Shown: positions 18,326-26,467 of the stretch, in pieces
How positions within the stretch are numbered: the first letter of the stretch is position 1
Layout: every line of letters starts with the position of its first letter
Assembly (NCBI GenBank): GCA_903844895.1
Contig: CAIMVM010000280.1
Span: 1 to 36,429 of the forward strand
Direction of reading: 5' to 3'
DNA length: 36,429 nt
DNA from: an uncultured Pseudomonadota bacterium
GTDB taxonomy: Bacteria > Bdellovibrionota_B > Oligoflexia > Oligoflexales > CAIMVM01
The notes under the pieces: model-generated
Seen by the model: the letters and a program-made list of their open reading frames with translations, nothing else
The model's database searches: none
Told to the model about the DNA's origin: nothing
Position numbers and translations under genes: made by a program

Positions 18326-19602
18326 TGCTCACCCCTTCTAACATTAGTTCTCTGGTCATATGCGATCTTTTTCTGTGGCAGGTAGGCGTTGATTGCTAGA
18401 AATGCATGGGACTTGCTCTGGCCGGCACTCAAAGGCATTAGCAACTCAAAGCCGCGAGGAAGTTTCATCTGGGGATATCTGCTGGCCACTTTTTTGTTGA
18501 TACAAGGATTGAATTTTAGAATCTCACTCACGTCTAGCTCGACAATCTCGGATAGATCTTTAAGAGAGACTGACTGCTTCAACTTTCCTGACCCTAACTT
18601 AAGCCTACTAGGACGCTGGGACACGGATCCTTCACGAATGGCTTTATTATAGGAATTTCTGGCTGCGATAAATTCAGCATAGAAATTTTGCGAGGCAAAA
18701 CCAAAAGAAGGAGCATCCCATTTTTCGATAAGATAAGGAAGATAGTCTGACCTTAGTGATTTTACGGCACGAGCAATACCAGCTGGACCATGATTATAGG
18801 CGGTTACCGCAAGAGGCCAATTCCCGAGGTCTTGAAAATTGGATTTGAAGAGCTGGGCTGCAGCTCTTGCAGCTTTGATGGGTGAATTGCGTTCATCGAT
18901 AAGCTGATTCACGATCATATAGGTCTGTGCTGTTCCTGGCATAAATTGAAACATGCCAGAAGCTCCGACTTTAGAAATAGCAGTCTCATTGAACATGGAT
19001 TCCACAAAAGCGATCCTGGTGAGATCTATGGGCACGCCCACCGCTTTAAACTCCATTTCTAGATAAGGTAAAAAGTCTTGAGCTTTTTCTGCTGCTGATT
19101 TGAAGATATCAGCCATACCCCTCTGCTGCCGAATAGAGGCTCTACCACTCATGAGTCTTGCATAGGCCTTTTTATTTTTACTATAGACCTGATAGACACG
19201 GTCTTCCATAAGACCGAGATTTCTAGCTTCTGAACCTAGTTTGGAAAACTGGCGAAGTGCCGCTTCATAGCGCCGCTGATATTTTTCAGCGATATTCTTT
19301 TGGCCATTGGAAGTCAACAAGAGTTTGTCGTTTTTTAAAGCAGCCATTCTTGAAAAAGGCAGAATATCTAAAATAAGCTGAGGGTCTTTAGTGTCATGAA
19401 TAATTATGGTTTTAGAGTCATACTCTTGAAAAATTCTTTCCCAATAGCCTACGCGCTCCCCTAGCTCAGGTGGAGCCTCTAGGCTCGCATCATAGGTGAT
19501 GGCGGTTGCTGAAGTCGCAACTAGGGCAGTTAGGAATAGAGTCCAAGTAGCGCTAACCGCATGCATAAGGATATTTCTTGCTTGATTAGGTGGAAGTGCC
19601 AT
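18322..19602 (-). CDS. Membrane-bound lytic transglycosylase (MltD type) with LysM-like domain
   Basis: Cleaves the glycan strand of peptidoglycan in the periplasm. 426 residues from the chosen start. Signal peptide ends near ALVATSATA. The SLT domain spans about residues 180-330, with catalytic Glu in RIAFVESMFNETA and the following family motif GASGMFQFMPGTAQTY, then WPLAVTAYNHGPAG. The C-terminal ~55 residues (SLKDLSEIVELDVSEILKFN and LPRGFELLMP) fit a LysM-type glycan-binding module. Upstream ATG at 19620 and downstream ATG at 19566 are alternative starts; none has a clear ribosome-binding site. First gene of the five-gene envelope operon and divergent from tRNA-Pro. Confidence 0.85.
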   Translation of the reverse strand: MALPPNQARNILMHAVSATWTLFLTALVATSATAITYDASLEAPPELGERVGYWERIFQEYDSKTIIIHDTKDPQLILDILPFSRMAALKNDKLLLTSNGQKNIAEKYQRRYEAALRQFSKLGSEARNLGLMEDRVYQVYSKNKKAYARLMSGRASIRQQRGMADIFKSAAEKAQDFLPYLEMEFKAVGVPIDLTRIAFVESMFNETAISKVGASGMFQFMPGTAQTYMIVNQLIDERNSPIKAARAAAQLFKSNFQDLGNWPLAVTAYNHGPAGIARAVKSLRSDYLPYLIEKWDAPSFGFASQNFYAEFIAARNSYNKAIREGSVSQRPSRLKLGSGKLKQSVSLKDLSEIVELDVSEILKFNPCINKKVASRYPQMKLPRGFELLMPLSAGQSKSHAFLAINAYLPQKKIAYDQRTNVRRGEQ

Positions 19603-19639
19603 GCTATCAAAACGCTCCATGACGAATTTTGTATGATGT

Positions 19640-19716
19640 CGGGGTGTAGCGCAGCTTGGTAGCGCGTACGTCTGGGGGGCGTGAGGTCGCTGGTTCGAAT
19701 CCAGTCACCCCGACCA
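19640..19716 (+). tRNA. tRNA-Pro (GGG)
   Basis: Cloverleaf with acceptor CGGGGTG paired to CACCCCG, D-arm TAGCGCAGCTTGGTAGCGC, anticodon loop CTGGGGG giving GGG, T-arm GCTGG-TTCGAAT-CCAGT (last pair G-T type) and encoded ACCA end. The first base is C, typical of bacterial tRNA-Pro. The anticodon stem contains G-T pairs. 77 nt. It starts 37 bp from the divergent transglycosylase gene, so its promoter must reach into that gene's 5' end. Confidence 0.95.
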
Positions 19717-19833
19717 TTAATATAGAGTTCATGCTGCTGCCCCTTCCCCATCCATCTTAAAAATCATCGACTTGTTAAAATTTAGTTACAACGAGTCTGA
19801 CTCAATAGAACTCACATCCTATTGTATCTCCGA

Positions 19834-19986
19834 CTTAGAGAGCCACAGCTCGGCAATATGTATCTAGGTCTGCGCCGAAAGTTCGCTGACAGTCTAAAAA
19901 TGCAGGCATAAATGAATTAGAAATAGATAAAAGAACATCTCGACCGCGCCGTGAGGGCTTTGAGAATGCCCATTGGCTCTCTGAAG
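19834..19986. ncRNA. Candidate structured RNA, strand undecided
   Basis: The ~310-bp gap between tRNA-Pro and the ferredoxin gene holds AGAGAGCC (19837-19844) and its exact complement GGCTCTCT (19975-19982), extended outward by CTT/AAG with one bulged G. This would close a ~130-nt element with further internal complements (GGGC...GCCC at about 19955-19970, CGGC...GCCG at about 19851-19876). A long hairpin with a central bubble would fit a 6S-like RNA, but no diagnostic 6S, tmRNA, SRP or RNase P motif is recognised. A TTG-initiated 66-codon frame crosses the segment and is judged spurious. Confidence 0.28.
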
Positions 19987-20028
19987 CTGTTAGCACACGC
20001 CGGTCAGGCAAGCCCCGGTTTGGAAAGC

Positions 20029-20346
20029 CTACCAATCCGTGGTAAGTTCAATTTCTGAGTCGTCAAAGACTCGGACCTGGCACCCCAGGCGCTCCCTGGG
20101 CTTAGCAGCCAGGGCTAAAAGATACTCTTGTTCTTTTGGGGATTTGGGGCTTAAACCATCTTTGTGACAAATAAAGGAACAAATACCGCAGTCGGCCTTA
20201 CGGCAATCAAACTCTAAGGGGAGTTTATGCCTCAAGGAAATAGCCTCTAGGCCAAGGCCTGGGCGAACCTCAAAAGTTCGAGACACTCCGTCGACAAGGA
20301 CCGTCAGTTTAACTCGTTTTTGCGCTGGATCAATTTTTGTTTCCAA
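20029..20346 (-). CDS. 2Fe-2S ferredoxin
   Basis: 105 residues of plant/adrenodoxin-type ferredoxin. Cluster ligands are Cys48, Cys53 and Cys56 in DCRKADCGIC and a fourth, Cys89, in RLGCQ; Cys60 is extra. The upstream TFEVRPGLGLEAI and the spacing fit the family. Probably donates electrons to Fe-S assembly or to a biosynthetic enzyme. Its start lies 43 bp inside the end of the A-type carrier gene, so the pair is translationally linked. Confidence 0.9.
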   Translation of the reverse strand: METKIDPAQKRVKLTVLVDGVSRTFEVRPGLGLEAISLRHKLPLEFDCRKADCGICSFICHKDGLSPKSPKEQEYLLALAAKPRERLGCQVRVFDDSEIELTTDW

Positions 20347-20717
20347 ACGTCCCTCTTAAAGAACTTCCCGCGATATTTAGAATGGCGGGGGTTTTCCACC
20401 AAAAATCCGGTGCCACGTTCATCTTGAACCCAGTCTATTTTTGAGCCTTTTACAAATTCAAGGGTGTCTTGGTCTGTAATTAGTTGCAATCGGCTGCCTG
20501 CAATGGGCCCAAGCTCCACATCACCTTCGGTTTTGGAATCAAAACTTACGCCGTAAAAAAAGCCATCACATCCCTTACCTTCCAGGTACAAGCGCAAAGA
20601 ATCCGAGCTACTGTAATCATTCCATAGGGTTACGGCTTGGTTCGCAGCCGTCTCGGTAATCACTATCAAAGGCTCTTGACCCTTTGGAGGTATATTGCTA
20701 GTTGTCTGATCACTCAT
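20304..20717 (-). CDS. HesB/IscA-like (A-type carrier) protein lacking the C-terminal Cys pair
   Basis: 137 residues. The fold signature is visible: ITETAANQAVTLWN, then RLYLEGKGCDGFFYGVSFD, then LEFVKGSKIDWVQDERGTGFLVENPR, matching the IscA/ErpA pattern strand by strand. Cys50 corresponds to the first of the three canonical cluster ligands. The second and third (CGCG motif after ENP) are absent: the sequence reads HSKYRGKFFKR, and Cys50 is the only Cys in the protein. The C-terminus is extended and basic. Divergent from the suf operon. It may be a carrier with changed ligands or have acquired another role; the family call is fairly firm. Confidence 0.8.
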   Translation of the reverse strand: MSDQTTSNIPPKGQEPLIVITETAANQAVTLWNDYSSSDSLRLYLEGKGCDGFFYGVSFDSKTEGDVELGPIAGSRLQLITDQDTLEFVKGSKIDWVQDERGTGFLVENPRHSKYRGKFFKRDVWKQKLIQRKNELN

Positions 20718-20893
20718 GGAAAGCCTTTGTATGAGCTGCCTTGGTCCTAACTCCTCAATAGAGCTAGGAAAGATATATCTAGCAAAATCTTGACTAAATT
20801 GCTAAACATATTTCCAGAGAGACTATCTTCATGAGGGAAGCCTGTCTATATACGAGAATCCTTTAAATTGGCAAGAAAATAGGAGAACGCGGC
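20718..20893. promoter_or_regulatory. Divergent intergenic region before sufB, with a possible operator
   Basis: 176 bp between two divergent Fe-S gene groups must hold both promoters. TAGCA (20780-20784) and TGCTA (about 20800-20804) flank CTTGACTAAAT, whose TTGACTA half resembles the half-site of type 1 IscR boxes. The dyad is imperfect and no -10 with good spacing is clear, so this is a candidate only. Confidence 0.25.
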
Positions 20894-22324
20894 ATGTCTG
20901 AAGCACCTCTGACTAACCGTGAATATAAATACGGCTTCTATACAGATATTGAAACCGAAGAGTTCCCCAAGGGACTTTCGGAATCCATTATTCGAAAAAT
21001 TTCGGCGATTAAAGAAGAGCCCGACTTTATTTTAGACTTTAGACTCAAGGCCTTTCGCCATTGGATCACCCTGGAAGAGCCTAAGTGGGCCAATGTAAAA
21101 TATCCAAAAATAGATTTTCAAGATTTGAAATACTATTCAGCCCCGAAGAAAAAACCACAGCTTAGCAGTCTTGAAGAAGTGGACCCTGATATATTAGAAA
21201 CATTCGAACGGCTGGGGATTCCTTTATCTGAACAAAAACGCCTGTCCGGCGTTGCAGTAGACGCCGTATTTGACTCAGTTTCCATTATGACGACCCATAA
21301 AGCTGATTTGGCGAAATTTGGCATCTATTTTGGCTCTCTTTCTGAAGGCGTCAAAGAGTACCCAGACATTGTGAAAAAATATTTAGGTAGCGTCGTTCCC
21401 TATAAAGATAATTTTTATGCTGCTCTCAATTCAGCCGTTTTTAGTGATGGCTCACTGGTATATATTCCTAAAGGTGTGCGCTGCCCTATGGACTTATCTA
21501 CCTACTTTAGAATCAATGCCAGAGAGACCGGCCAATTTGAGAGAACTTTAATCATTGCGGAAGAAGGTAGCTATGTGAGCTATTTGGAAGGGTGCACGGC
21601 ACCGATGCGCGATGAAAATCAATTGCATGCTGCCGTTGTAGAACTTGTAGCCTTAAGAGATGCCGAAATAAAATATTCCACCGTTCAAAACTGGTATGCC
21701 GGTGACAAAGAAGGAAAAGGTGGCGTCTATAACTTTGTAACCAAGCGCGGGCTGTGCAAAGGGGACAATTCCAAAATTTCTTGGACTCAGGTAGAGACAG
21801 GCTCCTCGGTCACTTGGAAGTATCCAAGCGTGATTCTTCAAGGGGATCACTCAATTGGAGAGTTCTATTCCGTAGCCCTCACTAATTTCAAAATGCAGGC
21901 TGACACGGGCACGAAAATGATTCACCTTGGCAAAAATACAACGAGTAAAATTGTATCTAAAGGCATTACGTGCGACGAATCCATAGGCACCTACCGCGGT
22001 CAAGTACGTATCGCAGCTTCGGCTGAGAATGCCCGAAATTATACTTGCTGCGATTCCATGCTGGTAGGCGACACAAGCATCGCCTGCACAGTTCCCTATA
22101 TTGAAGTAAAGAACAAATCCGCTGTCGTCGAACATGAGGCGTCAACCTCAAAAATAAGTAGCGATCAAATTTTTTATTTCAAGTCCCGGGGCATTGGCGA
22201 GGAAGAAGCCATTAGTCTCTTGCTCAACGGTTTTTGCAGAGATGTCTTTAACACCCTCCCAGCAGAGTTTGCTGTAGAAGCCGTCAAGCTACTCGAATTG
22301 AAATTAGAAAACAGTGTTGGTTAA
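20894..22324 (+). CDS. sufB: Fe-S cluster assembly scaffold SufB
   Basis: Core scaffold of the SufBCD complex in the cytoplasm. 476 residues, normal length. Characteristic stretches include [76 protein letters not shown] and the C-terminal [20 protein letters not shown] shared with SufD. AGGAG precedes the ATG. First gene of a seven-gene plus-strand operon; sufC follows after 12 bp. Confidence 0.97.
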   Translation: MSEAPLTNREYKYGFYTDIETEEFPKGLSESIIRKISAIKEEPDFILDFRLKAFRHWITLEEPKWANVKYPKIDFQDLKYYSAPKKKPQLSSLEEVDPDILETFERLGIPLSEQKRLSGVAVDAVFDSVSIMTTHKADLAKFGIYFGSLSEGVKEYPDIVKKYLGSVVPYKDNFYAALNSAVFSDGSLVYIPKGVRCPMDLSTYFRINARETGQFERTLIIAEEGSYVSYLEGCTAPMRDENQLHAAVVELVALRDAEIKYSTVQNWYAGDKEGKGGVYNFVTKRGLCKGDNSKISWTQVETGSSVTWKYPSVILQGDHSIGEFYSVALTNFKMQADTGTKMIHLGKNTTSKIVSKGITCDESIGTYRGQVRIAASAENARNYTCCDSMLVGDTSIACTVPYIEVKNKSAVVEHEASTSKISSDQIFYFKSRGIGEEEAISLLLNGFCRDVFNTLPAEFAVEAVKLLELKLENSVG

Positions 22325-22336
22325 ATAGGAGTTTAG

Positions 22337-23089
22337 ATGTTTGAGATAAAAAATCTACATGCCGGTATAGATGGTAAAGAAGTCATTAAAGGCCTCAATC
22401 TTACCGTTAATCCTGGTGAAGTACACGCGATTATGGGCCCCAATGGCTCTGGAAAGAGCACATTCTCAAAGGTAGTTGCAGGCCATGCTGACTATGAAGT
22501 ATCAGAAGGCCAAGTTCTTTTAGACATTCATTTTAAAATGAAAGACATACTACTTCTCGCACCTGATGAAAGAGCAAGAAATGGTGTTTTCTTAGCATTT
22601 CAGTACCCCACCGAAGTTCCTGGGGTAAATAATCTCGAATTTTTACGCGCTTCATTCAATGCCACCATGCGCGAGCAAGGCATTCAGGAAATGGACGCCA
22701 CAAGTTTTGAAGCTTTTGTGCTCAAGAAAATTGAATTTTTAGGCATGAAGCCTGACTTCTTGGCTCGACAAGTCAATGTGGATTTTTCTGGCGGTGAAAA
22801 AAAGAGAAACGAAGTCTTACAAATGGCAGTCCTATCGCCGAGGCTTTGTATCTTAGATGAAATCGATTCTGGATTGGACGTAGATTCCCTAAAAGCAGTT
22901 GCTGATGGAGTCAATCGTCTTAGATCAAAAGAAAATGCTTTTATACTTATCACCCATTACCAAAGACTTCTCGATTATATCGTACCTGATAAAGTTCATA
23001 TCTTTAACGATGGACGGATTATAAAGTCTGGCGGCAAAGAACTGGCCAAAGAGGTAGAAACTCTAGGCTATGACCATTTAATTCACTGA
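22337..23089 (+). CDS. sufC: Fe-S assembly ATPase SufC
   Basis: ABC-type ATPase that drives conformational change in SufBCD. 250 residues. Walker A GPNGSGKST, Q-loop in FLAFQYP, signature FSGGEKKRNEVLQM in the SufC-specific form, Walker B LCILDEIDSGLDVD and switch His in ILITHYQRLL are all intact. AGGAG precedes the start. Confidence 0.97.
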   Translation: MFEIKNLHAGIDGKEVIKGLNLTVNPGEVHAIMGPNGSGKSTFSKVVAGHADYEVSEGQVLLDIHFKMKDILLLAPDERARNGVFLAFQYPTEVPGVNNLEFLRASFNATMREQGIQEMDATSFEAFVLKKIEFLGMKPDFLARQVNVDFSGGEKKRNEVLQMAVLSPRLCILDEIDSGLDVDSLKAVADGVNRLRSKENAFILITHYQRLLDYIVPDKVHIFNDGRIIKSGGKELAKEVETLGYDHLIH

Positions 23090-23096
23090 GGTTTTT

Positions 23097-24332
23097 ATGG
23101 GTCAAATCGTAGAAAGCTTTGAAAAGGTTTGGGCGGAAGCGGATCAATCACATCCCCCTAAAAATTTCGTGCGCCTGATTCGAAAAGAATTAGAATTCCT
23201 GCCTTGGCCAGACAGGGGACATGAAGATTTCAAATACACAAATCTATCCAAATATTTAAATTCACCTTTTATAAGTTCGAAAAAAGAACTCTTTCAAATT
23301 GAAAACGACAATGCCTATCACACCATCACATTTATCAATGGATATTTGACCTCTAAGAATGTGGATACGAAGTCGATTCAAATTTCTGAGCTGGAGCCAG
23401 AGTCCCACTTTTTAGAAAGACCGTCGACTCAGATACTTTCACTTCTCAACTGGGCTCAAGGTAGCAAAACCGTTCATATTCAAGTGCTCTCCACCTGTAC
23501 TAAGCCCCTTTTCATCCAATATATCAATGTGGGCTCTGACAGCCAAAGCCTCATACAGCCAAGAATAGCCGTCGCTCTTTCACCTCATGCCAAAATCACG
23601 ATTCTTGAGGATACACTTGATATGGGCGGCAGCGGGGGATTTGTTAATAAACTATTTATGGCAACTCTTGCCGAAGGCTCAGAGCTCAACCATTACCGCA
23701 TTCAAAATGAAGGGCACAAGTCCACTTCCAATGGCTCCAATCAAGTTGAGGTCCATAGAGATGCGATCTATAAGACATGGCATTTTAACTTAGGTGCACT
23801 TTTAGGACGTGAAGCAAGTCAAATTCGTCTACTAGAGGAAGGAGCTAGGGCTCAACTCAAAGGCCTTTATCTTTCCACCGAAAATCGGCAGCTTGATCAA
23901 CATATTGAAGTCTTCCATGATTCCAAAAACACCTATAGCAAGCAACATTTCAAAGGCATTTTACGTGGAAAATCCAAGGCAGTCTTTAATGGACGAATTT
24001 ATGTTGCAAAAGGCGCCTCTGGAGTAGACGCCCGGCAGCTAAATAACAATCTCCTCCTCTCGTCAGAAGCTGAGATTGATACGAAACCTGAACTGATTAT
24101 TGAAAACTCCGACGTCAAATGCTCCCATGGGGCCACAGTCGGACAGCTTAATCCCGATCAAATCTTTTATTTAATGGCTAGGGGAATCCCAGCACCACAA
24201 GCAGAAGAAATCATTTGTCGGGCTTTTGCCGAAGAAATCCTATTTAGTATAGAAAACCTAGACATTAGAAAAAAGGTAACGCGAGCTTGTGCTCACGTCT
24301 TAAACCAAGGAGGACTATATGCTCCAGTTTAG
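23097..24332 (+). CDS. sufD: Fe-S cluster assembly protein SufD
   Basis: Paralogous partner of SufB. 411 residues. N-terminal LPWPDRGHEDFKYTNLSKYL matches the usual 'P.P...EEWRYT' opening. The beta-helix core ends in SDVKCSHGATVGQLNPDQIF, where the conserved Cys and His lie, then YLMARGIPAPQAEEI. 7 bp after sufC, and its end overlaps nfu by 14 bp. Cysteine desulfurase (sufS) does not follow, as it commonly does elsewhere. Confidence 0.95.
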   Translation: MGQIVESFEKVWAEADQSHPPKNFVRLIRKELEFLPWPDRGHEDFKYTNLSKYLNSPFISSKKELFQIENDNAYHTITFINGYLTSKNVDTKSIQISELEPESHFLERPSTQILSLLNWAQGSKTVHIQVLSTCTKPLFIQYINVGSDSQSLIQPRIAVALSPHAKITILEDTLDMGGSGGFVNKLFMATLAEGSELNHYRIQNEGHKSTSNGSNQVEVHRDAIYKTWHFNLGALLGREASQIRLLEEGARAQLKGLYLSTENRQLDQHIEVFHDSKNTYSKQHFKGILRGKSKAVFNGRIYVAKGASGVDARQLNNNLLLSSEAEIDTKPELIIENSDVKCSHGATVGQLNPDQIFYLMARGIPAPQAEEIICRAFAEEILFSIENLDIRKKVTRACAHVLNQGGLYAPV

Positions 24333-24870
24333 AATCCAGAGCACCCCAAATCCTAACGCACGTAAATATGTATTAAGTGCAACAGTTAAAGCTGAAGGAA
24401 AGGTTTCCTATTCTAGTGCCTCAGAATGCTCTCATGTGCCGATGGCTTCTACACTATTAGGTCTGCCTGGTGTCAAGCAAGTCCACCTTTTTGAAAACGT
24501 CGTAACGATAACTCAAAACGGTGAAATCAATTGGGCTGAATTGGATAAAAGTGTTCAGGATGCTATCCTTTCAGAAATTGACACCCATGACATCAACTTC
24601 ATTGACATTTTAGATAGAGAGCCAGAACGTCGGGCGCTCTTGTCAGAAGAAGGTAAAAGAATCGAAGATATTTTAGACATGACCATTCGCCCCGGATTAC
24701 AAGCAGATGGAGGTGACGTGGAAGTGATAGAAATTCATGAAAACATCGTCACATTACGCTACATGGGCGCTTGCGGAGGGTGTCCCAGTTCCATGGAAGG
24801 TACACTTGAGGCTATTAAAGCTATTTTACGTGATGAGTATGATCCAAATGTTGAAGTCGTAGCCATTTAA
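24319..24870 (+). CDS. NifU-like Fe-S carrier with Nfu N-terminal domain
   Basis: 183 residues. Residues 1-~85 are the Nfu_N domain (FRIQSTPNPNARKYVLS...); residues ~105-180 are the NifU C-terminal domain with cluster-binding CxxC in YMGACGGCPSSMEGTLEAI and the preceding RPGLQADGGDVEV. Delivers 4Fe-4S clusters to target enzymes in the known family. AGGAGG precedes the ATG, within the end of sufD. Next gene nadA encodes a likely client. Confidence 0.94.
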   Translation: MLQFRIQSTPNPNARKYVLSATVKAEGKVSYSSASECSHVPMASTLLGLPGVKQVHLFENVVTITQNGEINWAELDKSVQDAILSEIDTHDINFIDILDREPERRALLSEEGKRIEDILDMTIRPGLQADGGDVEVIEIHENIVTLRYMGACGGCPSSMEGTLEAIKAILRDEYDPNVEVVAI

Positions 24871-24891
24871 TCTTCATTGGAAACTTGAACC

Positions 24892-25959
24892 ATGGTCCTT
24901 GAGAAACCAAATTTTATAAATATTGATCAAACTAAAACTTGGATGAAAAGCAAGTTATCTCGTGTCGTACCCGAGTTCGAAATAGAAACCCAAGCCGAAC
25001 TCGTCGTAGAGATAGAAGAACTTAAAAAAGAAAAGAAAGCTATCATTCTTGGCCATAACTATATGGAACCCGCTCTTTATCATACGGTTCCAGACTTTGT
25101 GGGAGACAGCCTTCAACTTGCCAGGGCCGGAGCGACCACCAAAGCTCAGGTGATCGTATTTGCGGGAGTAGAATTTATGGCTGAAACAGCCAAAATTTTG
25201 AGCCCTGAAAAAACAGTGCTGATTCCCTCACAAAAGGCAGGATGCTCTCTTGCCAAATCGATCACTGGCGATGACGTACGAAGATTGAAACAGCTCTACC
25301 CAGGAGTTCCAGTGGTGAGCTACGTAAATACCTATGCTGACGTCAAAGCAGAAACCGACATTTGTTGCACCTCAAGCAATGCGGTTCAAGTCGTTAAATC
25401 CTTAAATACGAATCAAGTCATTTTTATACCTGACGAGTATTTAGCTCAGAATGTAGCCCGTGAATTAGGAATAGACCTGATCGTTCCCTCGAACGACCTC
25501 TCAAAAGCAGCTCAGATAAAGTCCATGGGACTGAAGCCCCATCTTATCGGCTGGCCTGGAAAATGTGAAGTCCACGACCAATTTCACGTGAGTGATGTAT
25601 CGGACATCAGAAAGCAGTTCCCTGAGGCGGTGATTTTGGCCCACCCAGAATGTCGAAGCGAAGTTGTAGAGGCTTGTGATTTTTCTGGATCTACTGCTGC
25701 GATGATTAAATATGTGCAGACAGTTCCAGCGGAAAAGTATGTTTTGCTAACGGAATGTAGTATGGGCGATAACATTCAGGCAGATAACCCTGAAAAAGAA
25801 CTTCTACGTTTGTGCTCCACTCGCTGTCCCCATATGGCCCAAATTACACTAAAAATGGTACGCGACGCTCTCCTTCTTAATCAGTTCCAAGTAAGTATCC
25901 CTGAAGATGTCAGAATTAAGGCGGAGCGCAGCCTCCAAAGAATGCTAGAAATTGGCTAA
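24892..25959 (+). CDS. nadA: Quinolinate synthase
   Basis: Condenses iminoaspartate with dihydroxyacetone phosphate to quinolinate in NAD synthesis, using an oxygen-labile 4Fe-4S cluster. 355 residues. The three ligand cysteines are readable: Cys118 in QKAGCSLA, Cys225 in WPGKCEVHDQF and Cys289 in LTECSMGDN. Also present are ILGHNYMEPALY and CCTSSNAV. No nadB or nadC neighbours. Placement behind suf and nfu ties cofactor delivery to this enzyme. The ribosome-binding site is weak. Confidence 0.95.
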   Translation: MVLEKPNFINIDQTKTWMKSKLSRVVPEFEIETQAELVVEIEELKKEKKAIILGHNYMEPALYHTVPDFVGDSLQLARAGATTKAQVIVFAGVEFMAETAKILSPEKTVLIPSQKAGCSLAKSITGDDVRRLKQLYPGVPVVSYVNTYADVKAETDICCTSSNAVQVVKSLNTNQVIFIPDEYLAQNVARELGIDLIVPSNDLSKAAQIKSMGLKPHLIGWPGKCEVHDQFHVSDVSDIRKQFPEAVILAHPECRSEVVEACDFSGSTAAMIKYVQTVPAEKYVLLTECSMGDNIQADNPEKELLRLCSTRCPHMAQITLKMVRDALLLNQFQVSIPEDVRIKAERSLQRMLEIG

Positions 25960-25981
25960 TGGCACCTAGAAGAGGTTTGAA

Positions 25982-26467
25982 ATGAATTTCACAGCAAAAA
26001 GTCGTTACGCATTAAAAATAATGATGGCCCTCTCAAAACAAGATGAAACTGGTCTTCAAACTCGTATTGAGGTGTCCAAACGTCATGGCATACCCCTAGA
26101 TTTTATGGATCAAATCCTAGCACGGCTTAAATCTTCAGATTTGATTCAAACCACTCGAGGCCGCTCAGGGGGGCTATGTTTGACGAAACCATCTTCTTCC
26201 ATCTCCCTTTGGGAGATATTTAAAGCCGTAGAAGACAACCTCTATCCCGTTCAGTGTTTAGAAAACGAGGGCTGTGTCTACGAAAATGAATGCATTTCAA
26301 GAAATATATGGACAGATATTTTTTCAGGCATTGAAGACCACCTTCGTCAAATCACGCTCCAAAAAGCCTTGGACAGCGCTGCTCCTAATATAGGATTAAA
26401 TCGCATTGAACATACTCAAGAATGTAAGGCACCCAAAAAACAGGTTGTCGACAGTTTGCCCCTATGA
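25982..26467 (+). CDS. Rrf2-family, IscR-like transcription regulator
   Basis: 161 residues. N-terminal winged helix (MNFTAKSRYALKIMMALSKQ, then GIPLDFMDQILARLKSSDLI and TTRGRSGGLCLTKP as the wing). The sensor loop has Cys92, Cys98 and Cys104, the same numbering as the 2Fe-2S ligands of E. coli IscR. Residue 107, His in E. coli IscR and the fourth ligand, is Arg here (CISRNIW). Probably senses Fe-S status and controls this operon, though autoregulation is inferred from position. AGAGG upstream; stop overlaps the ung start. Confidence 0.9.
   Translation: MNFTAKSRYALKIMMALSKQDETGLQTRIEVSKRHGIPLDFMDQILARLKSSDLIQTTRGRSGGLCLTKPSSSISLWEIFKAVEDNLYPVQCLENEGCVYENECISRNIWTDIFSGIEDHLRQITLQKALDSAAPNIGLNRIEHTQECKAPKKQVVDSLPL

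Noticed and set aside
19835-20035. Minus-strand 66-codon frame with TTG start between ferredoxin and tRNA-Pro
   Set aside because: No ribosome-binding site, TTG start inside the ferredoxin end, Arg/Ser-rich composition unlike neighbours; the complementary segments suggest RNA structure instead.
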